Shown: positions 48,950-62,527 of the stretch, one piece after another | How positions within the stretch are numbered: the stretch's first letter is position 1 | Layout of the letters: each line of letters starts with the position of its first letter | Source: Cyathus striatus | Lineage: Eukaryota > Basidiomycota > Agaricomycetes > Agaricales > Nidulariaceae | Length of the DNA stretch: 64,000 nucleotides | Reading direction: 5' to 3' | Assembly: GCA_025738555.1 (NCBI GenBank) | Contig: JAOVFP010000008.1 | Coordinates: 4,340,001-4,404,000, forward strand | Program-made: the position numbers and the translations under genes | Notes under the pieces: model-generated | What the model saw: the letters and a program-made list of their open reading frames with translations, nothing else | Told to the model about the DNA's origin: nothing | Databases searched by the model: none

Positions 48950-50184
48950 CTAATGTTTAGTACGATGCTTCTTGACAGCTGGGAAGGGTGTAAGGGGATC
49001 CAACCTCTCTGCAACACGTTTTTCACGAGCAGTAACAGTGTACCTGGGAGGGGGGGTGATGGTCCGAATGGCAACCAAATCAGCAGCAAATGTGTCATAA
49101 GAAGGATCCTCTTTACACGAAGCTCGGACAGACCAATGAGAGAGGACAAATACCAGTTCAGCAGTTGCATTAAAAAGCCGACTGTGGAAGAAATTGGGAT
49201 TAATGATGTTTCCATGCATGTCATAAGCAGGAGGTCGAACAACACAGTGGGTGTTGTACAAGTCTGGAATGGCTTCCTTAGCAGCATCAGTGCTGACAGG
49301 CCAATTACGAATGTTAGAGAAATCTAAACATGAAAATTGAGCAAGTCTGAATGTGAAAAGAAAGGAACACTCTAAACACACCACTCGGATCGGTTGGCTC
49401 AGGGTCTGGAGCATCATCAAGAAGGGGCTAAGGTAAGAAATATTAAAAAAACAACCAGGAAAAAAGAAAGGAGGAAAGGCACTTCAAAAAGTTTGTGTCG
49501 CACTTTAAGTTGAGGTTGATCAGAGGGGCCAACACGAAAACCATGTTGGCCAGAAAAGCCTTTAGTGGATGCGAGAGATAGGAGCCACTTCACATTTTGG
49601 ATAGTCTGGGGATAATCAGACTTAAATGGTTCCATAGGGGGTGCACCGCCAGACAAGGAAAGGGTCAAGTCAGAAAAATTGCGAGTAAATTTGTTGGTGC
49701 CAGTGAAACTTCCATCAGATGTAAAATAAAAATCCTCATCAGAGATTTTAACGACTGCAGAGATGAGGGCAACATCATGTTCAGTGGACTCTTCAGCCAC
49801 TTCAGTGGTGTCACCAGGTTCACAAGCATTCTTAGCGAAATTTGAGTAAGGGTCAGCGAGTTGAAAGTTGGTGGGATAGTTGTTGCTTACCTCAGAAAGA
49901 TCATTGCTAGAGGCCTTCCCTTTCACTGCATTACAAGCAGTCTCAAGGGAAATATTCTCGCTAGAGGAGGCTGTAGAAGAGTCTGAATCATCGGAAGAGG
50001 GAGGCACAAGAACCACCATTTGAGGACGACCAATTTGGTGCCAAGTAACATTAGCCTGGAAATCTTTGTCACCGAGGTAGGTGCCAGAATTCATAAGGCG
50101 GTTGTGAATTTCCTGCATGCGATTGGCTATAGGTTGAAAGGGGGCCTTGGCAGAGTCAGGACGAGTAGTCCAAAGAGTAGACAT
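48950..50184 (-). CDS. unrecognised gene, Ser-rich N-terminal half
   Basis: It starts at 50184 (MSTLWTTRPDSAKAP). The first part has a DSDSSTASSSEN acidic Ser-run and SDEDFYFTSDGSFTG. An intron near 49325-49500 probably connects it to the second part (48950-49320), which contains RNWPVSTDAAKEAIPDLYN, PAYDMHGNIINP and SHWSVRASCKED, and ends in a basic VKKHRTKH stretch that could be a nuclear signal. I do not recognise a domain. The gene lies just upstream of and divergent from the Helitron gene, and a decayed copy of its 5' part follows at 50600-51120. It may be a gene carried by the Helitron, but no Helitron end was located. Confidence 0.5.
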
Positions 50185-50599
50185 GGTGAAAAAGGGGAGA
50201 GGTGGCAGATAGTGCTAGGGACAATGTGTGACGTTGAAGTAGTAAATACTGAAGGAAGTGCTGCAAGATGAAGCGAGAGGAACACTGTTGGAGAGAACTA
50301 TAAGTATAAAAAAAATTGAATAGAGGGTAAAATGGCCCGGGGGGTACCCTGTTTGTAGATGCCAATAATTATCAAGAGGGAAAGTCAAAAAATGAAAGAA
50401 GACCAATTAGGAGATAGTGAGATAGAGCCCTCAAAAGGAATGATATCGATTTAGAAGTAGCCAGAACAAAGTCAGAATGGTACAGGAATAGAAAGCGAGA
50501 CTCAAGAATTATGATAACAGTTAACTAGATTTAGAAAGGTAGAAAGACCGCAGGGGCAGATAGCAATACAGTTACCTACATGGAGGGAAGTGGGAACGA

Positions 50600-51120
50600 T
50601 CAAGTGACTTTACCCTCTGCCATGTTACAGACATCCTCACCAGAGGTGGAAGTATCCAAATTGTCAGAAGAGGAATGCACAATAAGTGATCACCATTCAA
50701 AGACAGCCGTTTTTGCACCAAGTAATATTAGCCTGGAAATCTTCATTCCTGAGATAGGTACTAGAAATTTGTAGGCCTGTTGTAGATCTGTTGTATTGCA
50801 TGTAATCCATGATAAGAATGAAAAGGAGGCCTCAGCAGAGTCTGAATGAGTAGTTGATGAGAAAGAGGAGAGGTGGTGCAAGGTATTAGGGATAAAGTAT
50901 GACATACAAAGAACGAAAGAAGTCTCAGGCTGCAGTTTAAAGGAAAAGGAGTGCTCTTTATGAGAAATATAAGTTAAGAGGGCATTTCCTGATCGAGGAA
51001 GTCAATAATTGAGAAGAGGGAAGGCTGAAAAACAAAAGAGGACCTACCAGGAAGTAGCAGGGTAGTCCCCAAAATGAAACATATTGAATGAGAAGTAGCC
51101 ATAATGTTGCAGGAATAGAA
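50600..51120 (-). pseudogene. decayed tandem copy of the 50.2-kb gene start
   Basis: The sequence at about 50700-51120 aligns by eye with 50025-50480 over the coding start and its upstream region. Shared stretches include AAGTAA-ATTAGCCTGGAAATC and the CAATAATT-A-GAGGGAA region. Many substitutions and small gaps destroy the frame. Confidence 0.6.
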
Positions 51121-51323
51121 GAGGGATTAGAATAGCGATACAACAGAGAAGAAGGTTGAAGGAGAATTATGATGACAGCGCATTAGAAAGGTAGGCATGC
51201 AGCTGTCACTGCATGGGCAGACAGCAATACAACTCCCTATCAATGGAAGAAAGAACACAAGACGAAGCTACAACTGATAGGGCAATGTCAGACCTAGTGG
51301 ACTGTTGAAACCAAATTGCAGAG

Positions 51324-54300
51324 TTGACAGTTGCAGAACTGAAGACATATTTTAGAGGGAAGTTGTCAATCTCGAACATGCAGTGCAGTAACAAAATGCT
51401 ATTAATGGATCACATAATGGCCATGGCTACTGAAGAGCAAAAGCTGGAACTCTGTGTGCAAAGCAAGGAGAAAAGAAAAGAACAAGCACAAAGATTGCAA
51501 GGGCAAAAGCGGAAGCGAATAGAGACTCAGCAAAATCGGCGCATAAAGAGGCGTTTAGAAATACAAGTGGTGGCAGAATCAGAGGATGAAACATGGAGAG
51601 ATCCTGGCGTTGATACCAGTCGATATCTGGAATTGCCAATGGAAGAAGAGGTTCAAAACTGCTACCGCAAATTTCATACAGCATCATGCAATAAAGCACT
51701 ACAGTTAACAGTCTGTGCTGTATGTGCCCGAGAATTCAGCCAGTATGAAACCAAAACAGATTTAATTAGGATCTCAGATATCCCTAATGTGCAACGACTC
51801 AAGCCAGCATTTACACATACCAAACACACCCTTTATGAAGGATATTTGTTGCAGCCTGATGGTATGGAAGAATCAGAGGGGATAGTAAAGGCTCATGTAT
51901 GTGTATTCTGTATACAGGAATTGAAGAAAAAGCAAGGAGACAAAGAAAAGCCACCGTGCATGTCACTAGCCAATAATCTCTGGGTCGGGCCTATTCCTTG
52001 GGAATTACAAAGATTAACATTTGCAGAGCAGTTGTTAATTGCACAGGTGTACCCAAGAGTATACACATTCAAATTGTTTCCAAAGAAAATAGGGGTAGTC
52101 GGGATAATCTTCAAAGGGGAATGAGAGGAAATGTCAGCTCATTTGAACTAAATCTCGATGATATGACAAAGATGTTACATGGGGACCTGATGCCATGGCC
52201 AATCAGTGTACTTTCCTCAATTATCACCATTACTTTTATAGGAGTGGGCAATCTTCCAAAGAAATACCTTTGGAATACTTTCCGGGTGCGAAGACAGGCA
52301 ATTGGGGAGGCATTACAGTGGCTGAAAGCCAATAATCTGAAATATTATGGTAATATCAATATTGATGTGAATCGGTTGAAATTATTACCAGAGGATGACA
52401 TTCCTGATGAAGTTATTGGGATTGTACAACAGTCAATGGATGTTGGAATAGTTGATCAGGAAAGTGATGGCTACGTTCCAAATGCAGAGGAGGAAAATGA
52501 AGAAAGTAGAGGTAAGTAGATGAGATCTGAACAATAACAGAAGAAAGTTAACAAACATTTCAAAGTTGCAGCTGAGTCCGATAGATTGGGGGATGAACCA
52601 GATGTTGTTCCATATACAGTGACAGGAACAACAGACACAGATTTGTCAAAAGTGACAGCGAATGAATTAATGGATTGGGGAGTAAACAATCTTTGGGGGG
52701 AAGGAAAAGAAGGGCCATATGCTGTTCGGCATGGGCAACAACCGGTTTGTGATTTTGGCCGGCCAAGAGAGGCAGCACTGCGTGAAGTGATAGACTATGA
52801 TAGGGAAAATTACTTTGAACGAGCATTCCCATGCCTGTTCCCATATGGTGTTGGAGGACCTGAGGCAGATCGACCTGAAGAAGTGGTACTTGCAGAGCAT
52901 GCAAAATGGTTGATGCAATTTTGTGACCGGCAATTCCGAAAGCATGAGACATTTCCTTTTGTTATTTTTGGAATATTACAGAGAAGGGAGGCACTAGGAT
53001 CAGCACGGCTACAAATGCACCGTCGAAATTTTGATGAAGATGCCAGAATATTATCCACAGTAACTACAGATATGCTTCAAAAAGCCAAAATGGAGGAGGA
53101 GAACAAAATGGCAATATCAGAACCGGCTGTTAGGTTGTTACGCAAATATGTACATGCAGTTGGTGGGCGTGTAATGGGTTCAAATCAATCACGGTATCAA
53201 CTTAGATCTCAAATGTGGTCTACTGCAGTATACATTGGACCGCCTTCTCTGTAGATTACAATAAATCCCTGTGACTTACATGACCCTATAGCACAGATAT
53301 TTGCTGGAGAAAATATAGATATGGACAATTTTGTCCGAACAGCTGGACCAGACAAGAAAAAAAGGGCACAAAATATAGCCAGTGATCCATATGCTGCAGC
53401 AAAATTTTTTCATTTCCTTATCAAAACTATTCTGGAGACACTTTTTGGAATAACAGTTACACAGTACCAGACCCACATAGAAAATGGAGTCTATGGCCGA
53501 GTTGCAGCATATTTTGGAACAGTTGAATCACAAGGAAGGGGAAGTCTACATCTTCATTTAATATTATGGTTAGAAAATACACCTACCTCAGCAGAAATAC
53601 AAGAATTACTCAAATCTGAGGCCTTTCGAGAATAAGTAAAAAAATTTATAGGAGCCAATATTTGGGCATATGCTCCAGGATTAGAGACAGCAGAATCAGT
53701 TCAATACATGGAGAATGACATTGAAATAGCATACTCTTGGCCTCCTCACCCAGACTCAGAAAATTATGCAGAAGATATAAAACAATATGAAGCCAAAGTA
53801 GCACAAGCAAAACAGATCCACACTTGTGAACTTCGTCGATGCATTATATATGATGGTAAAGGGCAGGCCAAATGCAAACGACGTGCTCCGTTTGAGATAG
53901 CAGAAGATGATTACATAAAAGAAGATGGTACCTGGGCACCAAAGAGACTCTATGAAAATGTCAACAATTGGAACCCAGTGGTAACAATCAATGTGAAATG
54001 CAATAATGATTCCAAGTTACTAACCAATGGCCGGGAAACATTGAATATAGGTGAATACATATTCACATATGCAAGCAAAAACCAGGGGATGAATTACAAT
54101 TTATCTGCACTTATGGCAGAAGGGCATGCATACCACATTCATCGCAATCCAGAGGTTGATTCCTTGAGAGATCAACAATGAAAACTAATTTTTCGGTTAG
54201 CTCACATAGTAAACCGAGAGCAAGAATTGGCAGCCCCCATGGTGATATCATATTTGATGGGATGGGGAGACACATATCGCTCTCACCATTATACACCAAT

Positions 54301-57300
54301 ATATTGGTCTGCTTTCGTCAGTGTGCTGTTCAAGGTATTTCCAGAAATCAAACCTTTTAATGTGAGGTAAGTACTGAAGCAAACAGTATCATTGTACAGG
54401 TATGAATGAATGAATTTTTCAGTAGTTTCCCTATCATCATGAGGGAGAATGAAGAAGTAAATGAGGAAATACAACAGTAAGTGCTAAAAAAACACAAGTG
54501 AGAAGATATACTGATGTAAACAAAGGCGAAATAATGATGATGAAAAAAGTACAAGAGAGGAGAATGACACAGAAAGTAACAATAATGATGAAGAAGTTAA
54601 TGTAAGTAAGCCTAGAATAATAAGTGAATGAAATTAATAACAATAATTGTATATTTTAGCTTGAAGAAGAGTTAATAACACTTCAGAGTGACGACTATGG
54701 AAAACTGGCAAAAAAATGTCAATTTACTGATTATGCCCTAAGGGGAGAAGCTCTCAAACAACTCAGTGTTTTGCAGTATTTTCTTGAGACATATGAAACT
54801 AGAGAGCGACCTAAAAATAATGATCAAAATGCAGGAATGGGAATGGAGGAAAGTGAGGGTCATACTAAACGAGGAAGGCATAAAAATCAAAGGGTGTGTT
54901 ATCAGGAAGACCATCCACTACATGAAAAGAGGCAAAGAGTTGTCCGAACACCAGGTCATTCCAATCTTCCCAATTTCATAGGACCCTACTTTCCAAGAAG
55001 CAATGATCCAGAAATTCATGAATTTTATTGTGCCTCCATGTTGTTACTGCTCAAGCCTTGGCGAAATATCCAGTCAGATTTAAAACTACAAAGTGAAAGT
55101 TGGGAAGAAGCCTTTACAAGTTTCATGACATCAGCACCTCCTCAAGTGCAACAAGTTGTGTCTGGAATTCAATATTACCATGAAAGTAAAAGTGCAGTGA
55201 AGCGAGACCAGGAAAGAGCATTGGCAGAGCTTCCAGTATTTGAGGCTTGTAGAAATGCATACACTGAACAAATGGAGGAAGATTTGGCAGTTGAAGATGT
55301 TGACCATGAGGACCAAAGGCTTACAGACTGTATAACAGTGTACACCAAGGAAGGTCTTGAAGAGTTGAAAGCATCAGTAATCAATTGGTGTGAAAAGAAT
55401 CATGGAATACTTGCGGTAGTTATTGGGCAACAGAGTGGCATTTTTGACCAGAAAAGGATAACTCATTGGGAACTAATACCAAACACAATAGAAATCAAAA
55501 AAGCAACAGGTGGAAGAATGAACATGTTGAAGAAATGGAAAGTTCAGATGGCGAAAGATGTAGTGGAACAAAATAGAGTAGGGCATTTAACAACAAACGA
55601 AGACACAACAGGTTCAGTCATGATGTTAGGAGATGGACAAAGTGGGGTAAGAGACGAGGCATCAGTAATATATACCGAAAACAGGATCCAAAACATTCAA
55701 AACTCAGATTTGTCAGATGAGGCATTAACTCCCTTAGATCTATCTATGCTGAAGACAGATCAAAAACGGGCGTATGAAATTGTAGCATGGCACTTAGACC
55801 AAACACTTATTGGAAAGAAACCACCAGAACTCCGAAAATTAATCTTAGGGGATGGAGGGACTGGCAAGTCTAAAGTGATACAGACAATAACACATCTGTT
55901 CGCACAAAGAAGAGCACAGTTTCTGTTATTGAAAGCTGCATATACTGGAGTGGCTGCCTCTATTGTGGATGGGAAAACAACGCATACTATAGGGATGATT
56001 TCCAGAAACAGTAAAAAGCTTACGAATGAAACCAAGCAGAAGTTGCAAGAATTTTGGCAACCATATAGCTATTTGATTATAGACGAGGTTTCAATGATCT
56101 CCAAGACATTTTAACCACCCTCTCCAAGAACATTGGAATAGGTAAGGCCAAGGGAGGAGTAATTGATCCAGAACACAGTAACCCAGAAGATTCCAAAAGT
56201 TTTGGAGGAATAAATGTTATTCTCTGTGGTGATTTACATCAATTTCCTCCAGTAGCAGCCAAGAAGCGAAATTCACTTTACTTCAAATCAATTCATTCAG
56301 ACTCAGATGACTTTAAGAATGGACGCAGTATCTATGAACAATTTGAAACAGTGGTAATTCTGCAGGAACAAGTCCGAGTAACAGACCAACCGTGGTGTGA
56401 ATTCTTGCGACGATTACACATAGGAAATGTTCAAAAGCAAGACTTATCAATGCTTAGAAAACTTGTTATAGGTAATCCAGATAGCAGTCCAGTTGATTTT
56501 ACGAAAGCACCATGGAACAAAATGTGTTTGGTAACTCTGCGACATGCAGTTAGGATGGAATGGAACTTGATGGCGATTGAAAAACATTGCAAATCCAGTG
56601 GCCAGCGGTTATTAATCTGTCCAGCCAAAGACACCATAGGAAAGCGTTCACTATCCATTGTTGAACAATATGCAGTTACAATGCGAGGGAAGGGACAAAT
56701 GAAAACTACCAAACAAAATGATCTACCAGAACAGCTGCATATTGCCATTGGAATGAAGGTAAGTGGAAAGGAATATATAAATTAAAAAACTAAACACTAG
56801 CTATTACTTTGAAGGTCATGGTTACTCAAAACGTCGAAACAGATCTAGATATCACAAACGGAGCCCGTGGCACAATTGTTGATATATTATTGCACACCAA
56901 GGAGCCAGATTTTGGAACAGAAAGTGTTGTACACCTCAAACATCTTCCAATGTATGTTCTGGTGAAGCTCAACCATACAAGAGCCACACAGCTGGAGGGA
57001 CTGGAAGAGTCAGTAATACCTGTGGAACCAATAGTCAAAAAATTCCCGATCCATCTCAAAGTAGATGGTAAAATACTAACAAGAACAGTCAAGCGACAGC
57101 AATTTCCAATGACTGCAGCATATGCATTCACTGACTACCGCTCACAGGGGCAAACAATATCAAATGTTATAGTCGACATAGCCACTCCACCAACTGGAAA
57201 GTTAAGCCTGTTTCATTTATATGTGGCACTGTCCCGAAGCGCAGGGCGGGAGACAATAAGGTTGCTATGCAATTTTGATGATTCCATGTTCCTGCAAGCC

Positions 57301-57408
57301 CACGATCCAGAGCTTCTGGAAGAAGATGACAGATTAGAAAGACTAGACACCACTACCAAAGAGCAGTGGCAAAAAATCAAGGACAAAGGATATTTTATTA
57401 ACCAGTAG
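51324..57408 (+). pseudogene. Helitron RepHel (HUH replicase and PIF1 helicase), broken
   Basis: In order, it has a coiled basic start; a Cys-containing block (CAVCAREFSQYE, HVCVFCIQEL); LQRGMRGNVSSFE; and the replicase with AFPCLFPYGVGGPE. The HUH motif SLHLHLILWL lies near 53545-53570, and the tyrosine region EYIFTYASKNQG near 54050. A QELAAPMVISYLMGWGD block follows. The helicase has Walker A GDGGTGKSKV near 55850, Walker B YLIIDEVSM near 56075, LCGDLHQFPPVA and the C-terminal DYRSQGQT with YVALSRS. Several introns are likely (for example 52510-52570). Defects are a one-base loss in the G run near 52092, TAG for Trp at 53252-53254, TAA at 53633-53635 and TGA at 54179-54181. Rolling-circle transposition needs an intact copy elsewhere. 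Confidence 0.9.
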
Positions 57409-59415
57409 ACATGTATAAAGATTATTTAGGGTCGAATAAAGTACTGGCCTTAAATAGATATCCATTCAGGTAAATGAAATAGGACAAACATCTCGGACTC
57501 CAGGCCTCAACAAGGGCAGTCATCCAGAGCCATCATCTCAGTAAAATAGAGAGGGGGAGGAGGTCAGCGTCGTGAGACAAACTGAGGTATTGACCTAGGG
57601 GGAGTAGGTTAGAGGAAAGGCCATGTGGATGTGGTCGAGAATGATGCCACCATAATGGAGGTGGACTAGGAGGAAAAGAGAGCAAGGACACAATAGGAAG
57701 GAGAGAAAGAAGACCAGGAGAGTGTAATCAAGAAATGGCTGGGTCATGACCTGGACTGAGGCCTAAGCTCTCACAGGACCCCCACTGTCACCTGGAATGC
57801 GAAGATAGTGGGCAGTGGGATGCCATGCACAACCTATGCCAGTAGAAATCTCGGAGGGAACATAAACTACCAGCTCCAGCTTCATAGCCAAGCGGTAGGG
57901 TGACATGCCACCCAAAACAAAGACGCAGCCCAGTATGACCACGTAGACCTGCAATAAGGTCCTTAGACCATCAAAAAATTCAAAGTTGCACTCCCAACCA
58001 ACAACGACACCAAGAATGGGTGGAATAAGAGAAGAGATATAAGAAAATAAGAAAGAACAAGAGAGTAAGTAAAGATGCATGTACTATCAACAACTCTCCT
58101 TCTCAACAGCAAGATATTAATGTCTCTTCATGTGCCAGTAACCACTATCATCTTCCAGGACTACCTTCACGCAAAAGCTCGTTCCTTGGTATCCTAAAGG
58201 TTGAGTTGATGGATGTAAGCTGGGACGTGGTTTCGCCTTGTTTCGGCAGGTGCATGGAGGAGAGTTTCCGATTGAGAGTGATTGTGAGGAGGACACTTTG
58301 GACTTTGAGGACTTCAGCAACCACAGTGACTGCGCCAAAATCCTCCCGTTCCTGTTTCCCATCCACTGTAGAGCCGAAACGCGAACAAGCTCCCTCCCCT
58401 GCAACCATCAGGCCTCGTCAACATTCAACTCATCTGCAGGTGATTATGCATAAAGAGGAGGGCATCTAACAGAAGATGAGGAACCAGTACAAATATAAAG
58501 GAAGAGCAAGTTGGGAAAGGTGGTGGCAGGTTGAGGCAGCGTGAATGGTAAGCAGGCCCCTGCGAGTTGCTTCTGCACATGGTACTGTAGAAGAACGTCA
58601 ATTACGGGAAGAGAGGATACAAAGAAGAGTGTGCATTAGATGTAGAGTTTGGTCGTTTCTCGAGGCCTACACCAGTCATTAGTTAACAATAAGAAAAAAC
58701 ACAAGAAAAGCATACATGTACATCTATCTCTCTCGCTCCCAGGTGGCCCAACTATATATCATTACTGCACCATTCAAAGCTCTTACTTTCCATAAGCAAT
58801 TTCCTTAAAAAAAGCGGGTGCACTTCAATAGCATCATGGTCGTCATCGCATATGAGCAGAATAGAGGCAAAGGTGCAGCATTTTGGAGAGTAGGGGATGT
58901 GACGGATACAGTAAACTGCACAGCGCGGAGCACTGTGGTCGAATCCTGAGGTTTGGACCCACTGGTTGGAGCAGGATAGCAGGGTGCACATATAGACGTG
59001 ATTGAGACCAGTGCCACTGCAAGGAAGGCGGAACAGAAGGAGAGAAACAACAGGGCAAGGACATGAATGAGTAGGACATGTTTAGATAAATACTGGTCTT
59101 CTGGACGAGGAACAGAAGAAAGGAAAAATGGCGAGGAGAGGGTACCCGATAAGCATAGTAGCAAGAGAAACACAAAATGTGTAACATGTCACATAGTGTT
59201 ATGCACACGTGCAGGTCAAAAAGGGGCTTCAAATTGTCGGGCACAGAGAAACCTTGCCAAGCAAGGTGATTCTCCAACACTTTCTGTTTGGAAACAATGA
59301 AAACCCTCCTATGCAAAAGGGAGATTCAAAGCTAGAAGATAGAAAAATATTTTGCTCTAGGTGCTTTGATTATGTCCACCATGCATATATTCATGGCTCA
59401 GGACCAATGGAGTGA
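57409..59415. other. no convincing gene
   Basis: Short ORFs on both strands lack family signatures and run over each other. The Helitron 3' end (hairpin plus CTRR) should lie here or beyond, but I could not place it. Confidence 0.4.
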
Positions 59416-60019
59416 CATCAGAGAGGTACAAAGTGCTTAGCAAAGTTTGGAGGTTTGTCATTATCACTACTTTTATTTATATACTTTTAATCTTCTTATG
59501 TAGAACACATAATTAGCTGCTTTGAGATGCTATTGACTTCTGATAGCTTGCATATTGCCACTGAATTGTCGACCTTCTCCAAGTGTATTGGCAAAACATT
59601 CTACTGGGAGCTTGGATCACCATATCAAACATATCCCTTTGTCTTGTATGACTCATGTCCACCTCAGTACAATATCATGAATGTTGATTCATGCAGATCT
59701 ATAATCAACATTCATTCTCATCGCTGTCTTGGTGTTTCCAATGGTGGTAGCACTTGTATTTATTGCCAGGAGGCAGTCAAGGCTATTACTAAAATCATGG
59801 AGAATGCAAGCCACTACCCTTTTCAGCTACAGTGTAACACTCTTAGCCATTCTTCAACATCTCAGAGATCAGCACCCAAGCTGGGAACAAATTCTGGCTG
59901 GTGATGAAATGTACTGCTGCTCACTTGAAGTTACCTTGGAGGAGCAGGAAAAGCTTGGTGTTCCAGAAGATTATCATAGTAACCCTATGTCTTTTAGATC
60001 AGAGTATGATGCAAGGTGA
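59330..60019 (+). pseudogene. Cys/His-rich ORF remnant, unknown
   Basis: Two overlapping frames give KIFCSRCFDYVHHAYIHG, then YPFVLYDSCPPQYN, NIHSHRCLGVSNGGSTCIYC, and in the next frame LLAILQHLRDQHPSWEQILA. The paired cysteines and histidines suggest a zinc-binding region of a transposon protein. The family is not recognised. Confidence 0.35.
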
Positions 60020-61637
60020 TCTCATCAAATACTTACCACTTGGGATCTACAAGCAGAATCCCCTTGGCAAGTTTGAATAAATCCAAGTATTAACACCCAA
60101 AATCACATATTACCCCACTTAGAATATAATACTAATACCTAATACCACAAACTATCTTTTACCACACAGTAACTCTTATCAACTCATACCTCCAAATCTT
60201 AGTAACAATTTATCTGCTGTACTACCCTCCTTTACTATACAAGATGATCCTTTTATTTAATAAATAATTGTAGACATTTATAATTAGTAAAATTTTACAT
60301 ATTTGATCCAGCTTTACATTGTGGTAGACATATGGTAGTCAACTGTACAATAATCATACAGTCATCAACCATTACACGTGACAACAAAACTTGAAGTTGT
60401 GATTCTACATTATCTAGTACATATTCTACTATAAAAATTGTACATATGGATAGATATAATCATATAGAATCACTTTGTATAATTTTTACTGTGCTGTGTT
60501 TTAGCAGGGAACAAACATTCGCAAAATAGTTGAGGGGACTGGATTTTGATCAAAACCACGTGGCGTGACAGCCGCTGATGGCAATACAGTTTATTACAAA
60601 CATTTCAAAATTAAAGATTGCCGAAGTCCGGATCATTAATATAAACAAAACCTCCTTGTCTCGCAACACTGAGCACTTCAGATTTCTAGTGATATCAGAG
60701 AACATAGATGCATTTTACTCATAAAAACATTTATACAGGTTTATTACATTGAATCATAGCTACTTATGCTATAAAAAAGTTAAATTAAGTACCTTTATTG
60801 AGTAATACATGCCATGTATTTTTTGGAAATCTCATGTTTGGGGTAACTCTCCAACTTAATTTATATGTCATATATCTATTTCAATATATACCTGTAAAAA
60901 TACTGTTGGAACTCATTACTGGGATACTAGGCCTAAAAATACAAAAAGAATTGTAGTAATAGCCATAGATTTGATGTTAGGAGAAGTCAATCAGTTGGGT
61001 TTGTCACATTGGGTGGTGTGTCACGTTGGGTGGTTGATGACTGTAATACTTAACTTGATAGTTGAACAACCTCTACAAAATATTTGGGCGAGTGCCATAG
61101 TGCCAAATGATGGCTACTGTTGTACTGCTGATGATTTTGGTTGGATGCCACATGGCTGTATTAACCAAATTTGTGTTAGCTCAGGGATGATGGGCTCAGA
61201 TCTGGGTCCATATTTCAACAATCTGACACCTCTTGGTAGGACACATGTACATACAGATAATAAATAAGATAATAAAGCTGGCAAGTGGCAGGGCCCACTA
61301 CCTAAGACCTTCCCCTGTTACTCAGTCTTTAGTAGGCTTTCACTGGTAGGTTTAGGAAGACTGACAGCAGATGATCAAGATGATTGAGTCTTTGTTCGAC
61401 AGACTCAGTCCATAAGATTTACTGGTCAGATATTTGGACTAACAGAAGATGTGACAAAGAAGTCATCATATATTTTACAAGACTAAATAATACAAGGGTC
61501 TATTTTTATTTATAAGGTGAGAATTAGACAAGAAGTAGAAACAAAATGTTAGGTGTAGATTTTTTGGAGGTGTTAAGGAAAGGGTTAAGTAGATAAGTAG
61601 GATAAGAAATTTTAAAAAAGCAGAATTGTAGTAATTA
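60020..61637. other. AT-rich, no gene recognised
   Basis: It contains one 98-codon plus ORF (60971-61267) without a family signature and simple AT-rich sequence. Confidence 0.35.
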
Positions 61638-62527
61638 TCAATTTTTACTATGTGATGTGTGAGATTGGAATGATATGAAAAGGAAAAAAACAGCATATGT
61701 TTCATTGATTTCAGCACCTTTTCCAGCTTTTCGACCTTTCTTGTTCCTGGAGGTGCTTGTGGTAGGTTTATCTTCAGCAGTTTTGCCTTTGAGCAAAGAT
61801 GTGGTTGATGCACTTTGGAAGGTTCCTAATGACTTGACACAATGTTTGTGCAGGATAAGAGGTTGTCCCTGAAATGGACCATTAATGTCAAGTTGTATCA
61901 ATTGGTTGGGGATTTCAGGAGGGAGGTCAGATTTCACAAACACTTCTAGATTATCAATGATCAGGTGAAATGTCTATGTGATTTATGAGATGGAATTATA
62001 AAAAATAGAAAATTCATAACATTTTACCTTTCATAGGAGCAATGGGTTGAAACAATCTAGAATAATCCATTCGACAAGGAAGGCATCTATGACAACCAAA
62101 GTTCCAGGGTGGAGTTTGTTGTGCACTTCCCAAGGGCAAATGGTTTTGCCATCAATATCATCAAAATTTTGTTGGACCAATTTTGCTTTGTCTAGTTGGA
62201 AGTAGGAACCTTGGTAGTCAGGCAACCTGGACAGTTTGTAGAAGGACTTGACTTTTGACTCTTGATTATTGGTACCTGAAATGAAATTCTTAAGGTAAAA
62301 AATATGGAAATAGAAACAATTAATGCACTAGCAGGTTCTGGAGGTGGTTCTGAATCCAACACCATTTTTTCAGGTGGTTGGTATGAAAGCTTCTTTTTCT
62401 TAGGTATGGAGCTAGACCTAATGTTGGAGTTGGTAGGGAGAACCTGGATAAATTCGATTAGAACATTATTAACAGTGTTTAGTGATACCAGTACTCTGTA
62501 TTTCAAAGGAGTGATGAATTTGATCAA
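61638..62527 (-). pseudogene. split minus-strand ORF, unknown
   Basis: Three blocks read consistently on the minus strand: 62527 inward (IKFITPLKYRVLVSLNTVNN, a Pro/Glu-rich EPPPEPASA stretch), 62225-62031 (FDDIDGKTICPWEVHNKLHP, GTLVVIDAFLVEWI) and 61943-61638 (QLIQLDINGPFQGQPLIL, then a basic KKGRKAGKGAE tail). Intervening stops and plausible introns separate them. The DGKTICPWE-x-GTLV pattern looks like a multi-copy fungal ORF, but I cannot name it. Confidence 0.4.

Noticed and set aside
57409..60000. Helitron 3' end
   Set aside because: Several CTAG/CTAA tetramers occur, but none with a convincing hairpin 10-12 bp upstream could be chosen by eye.
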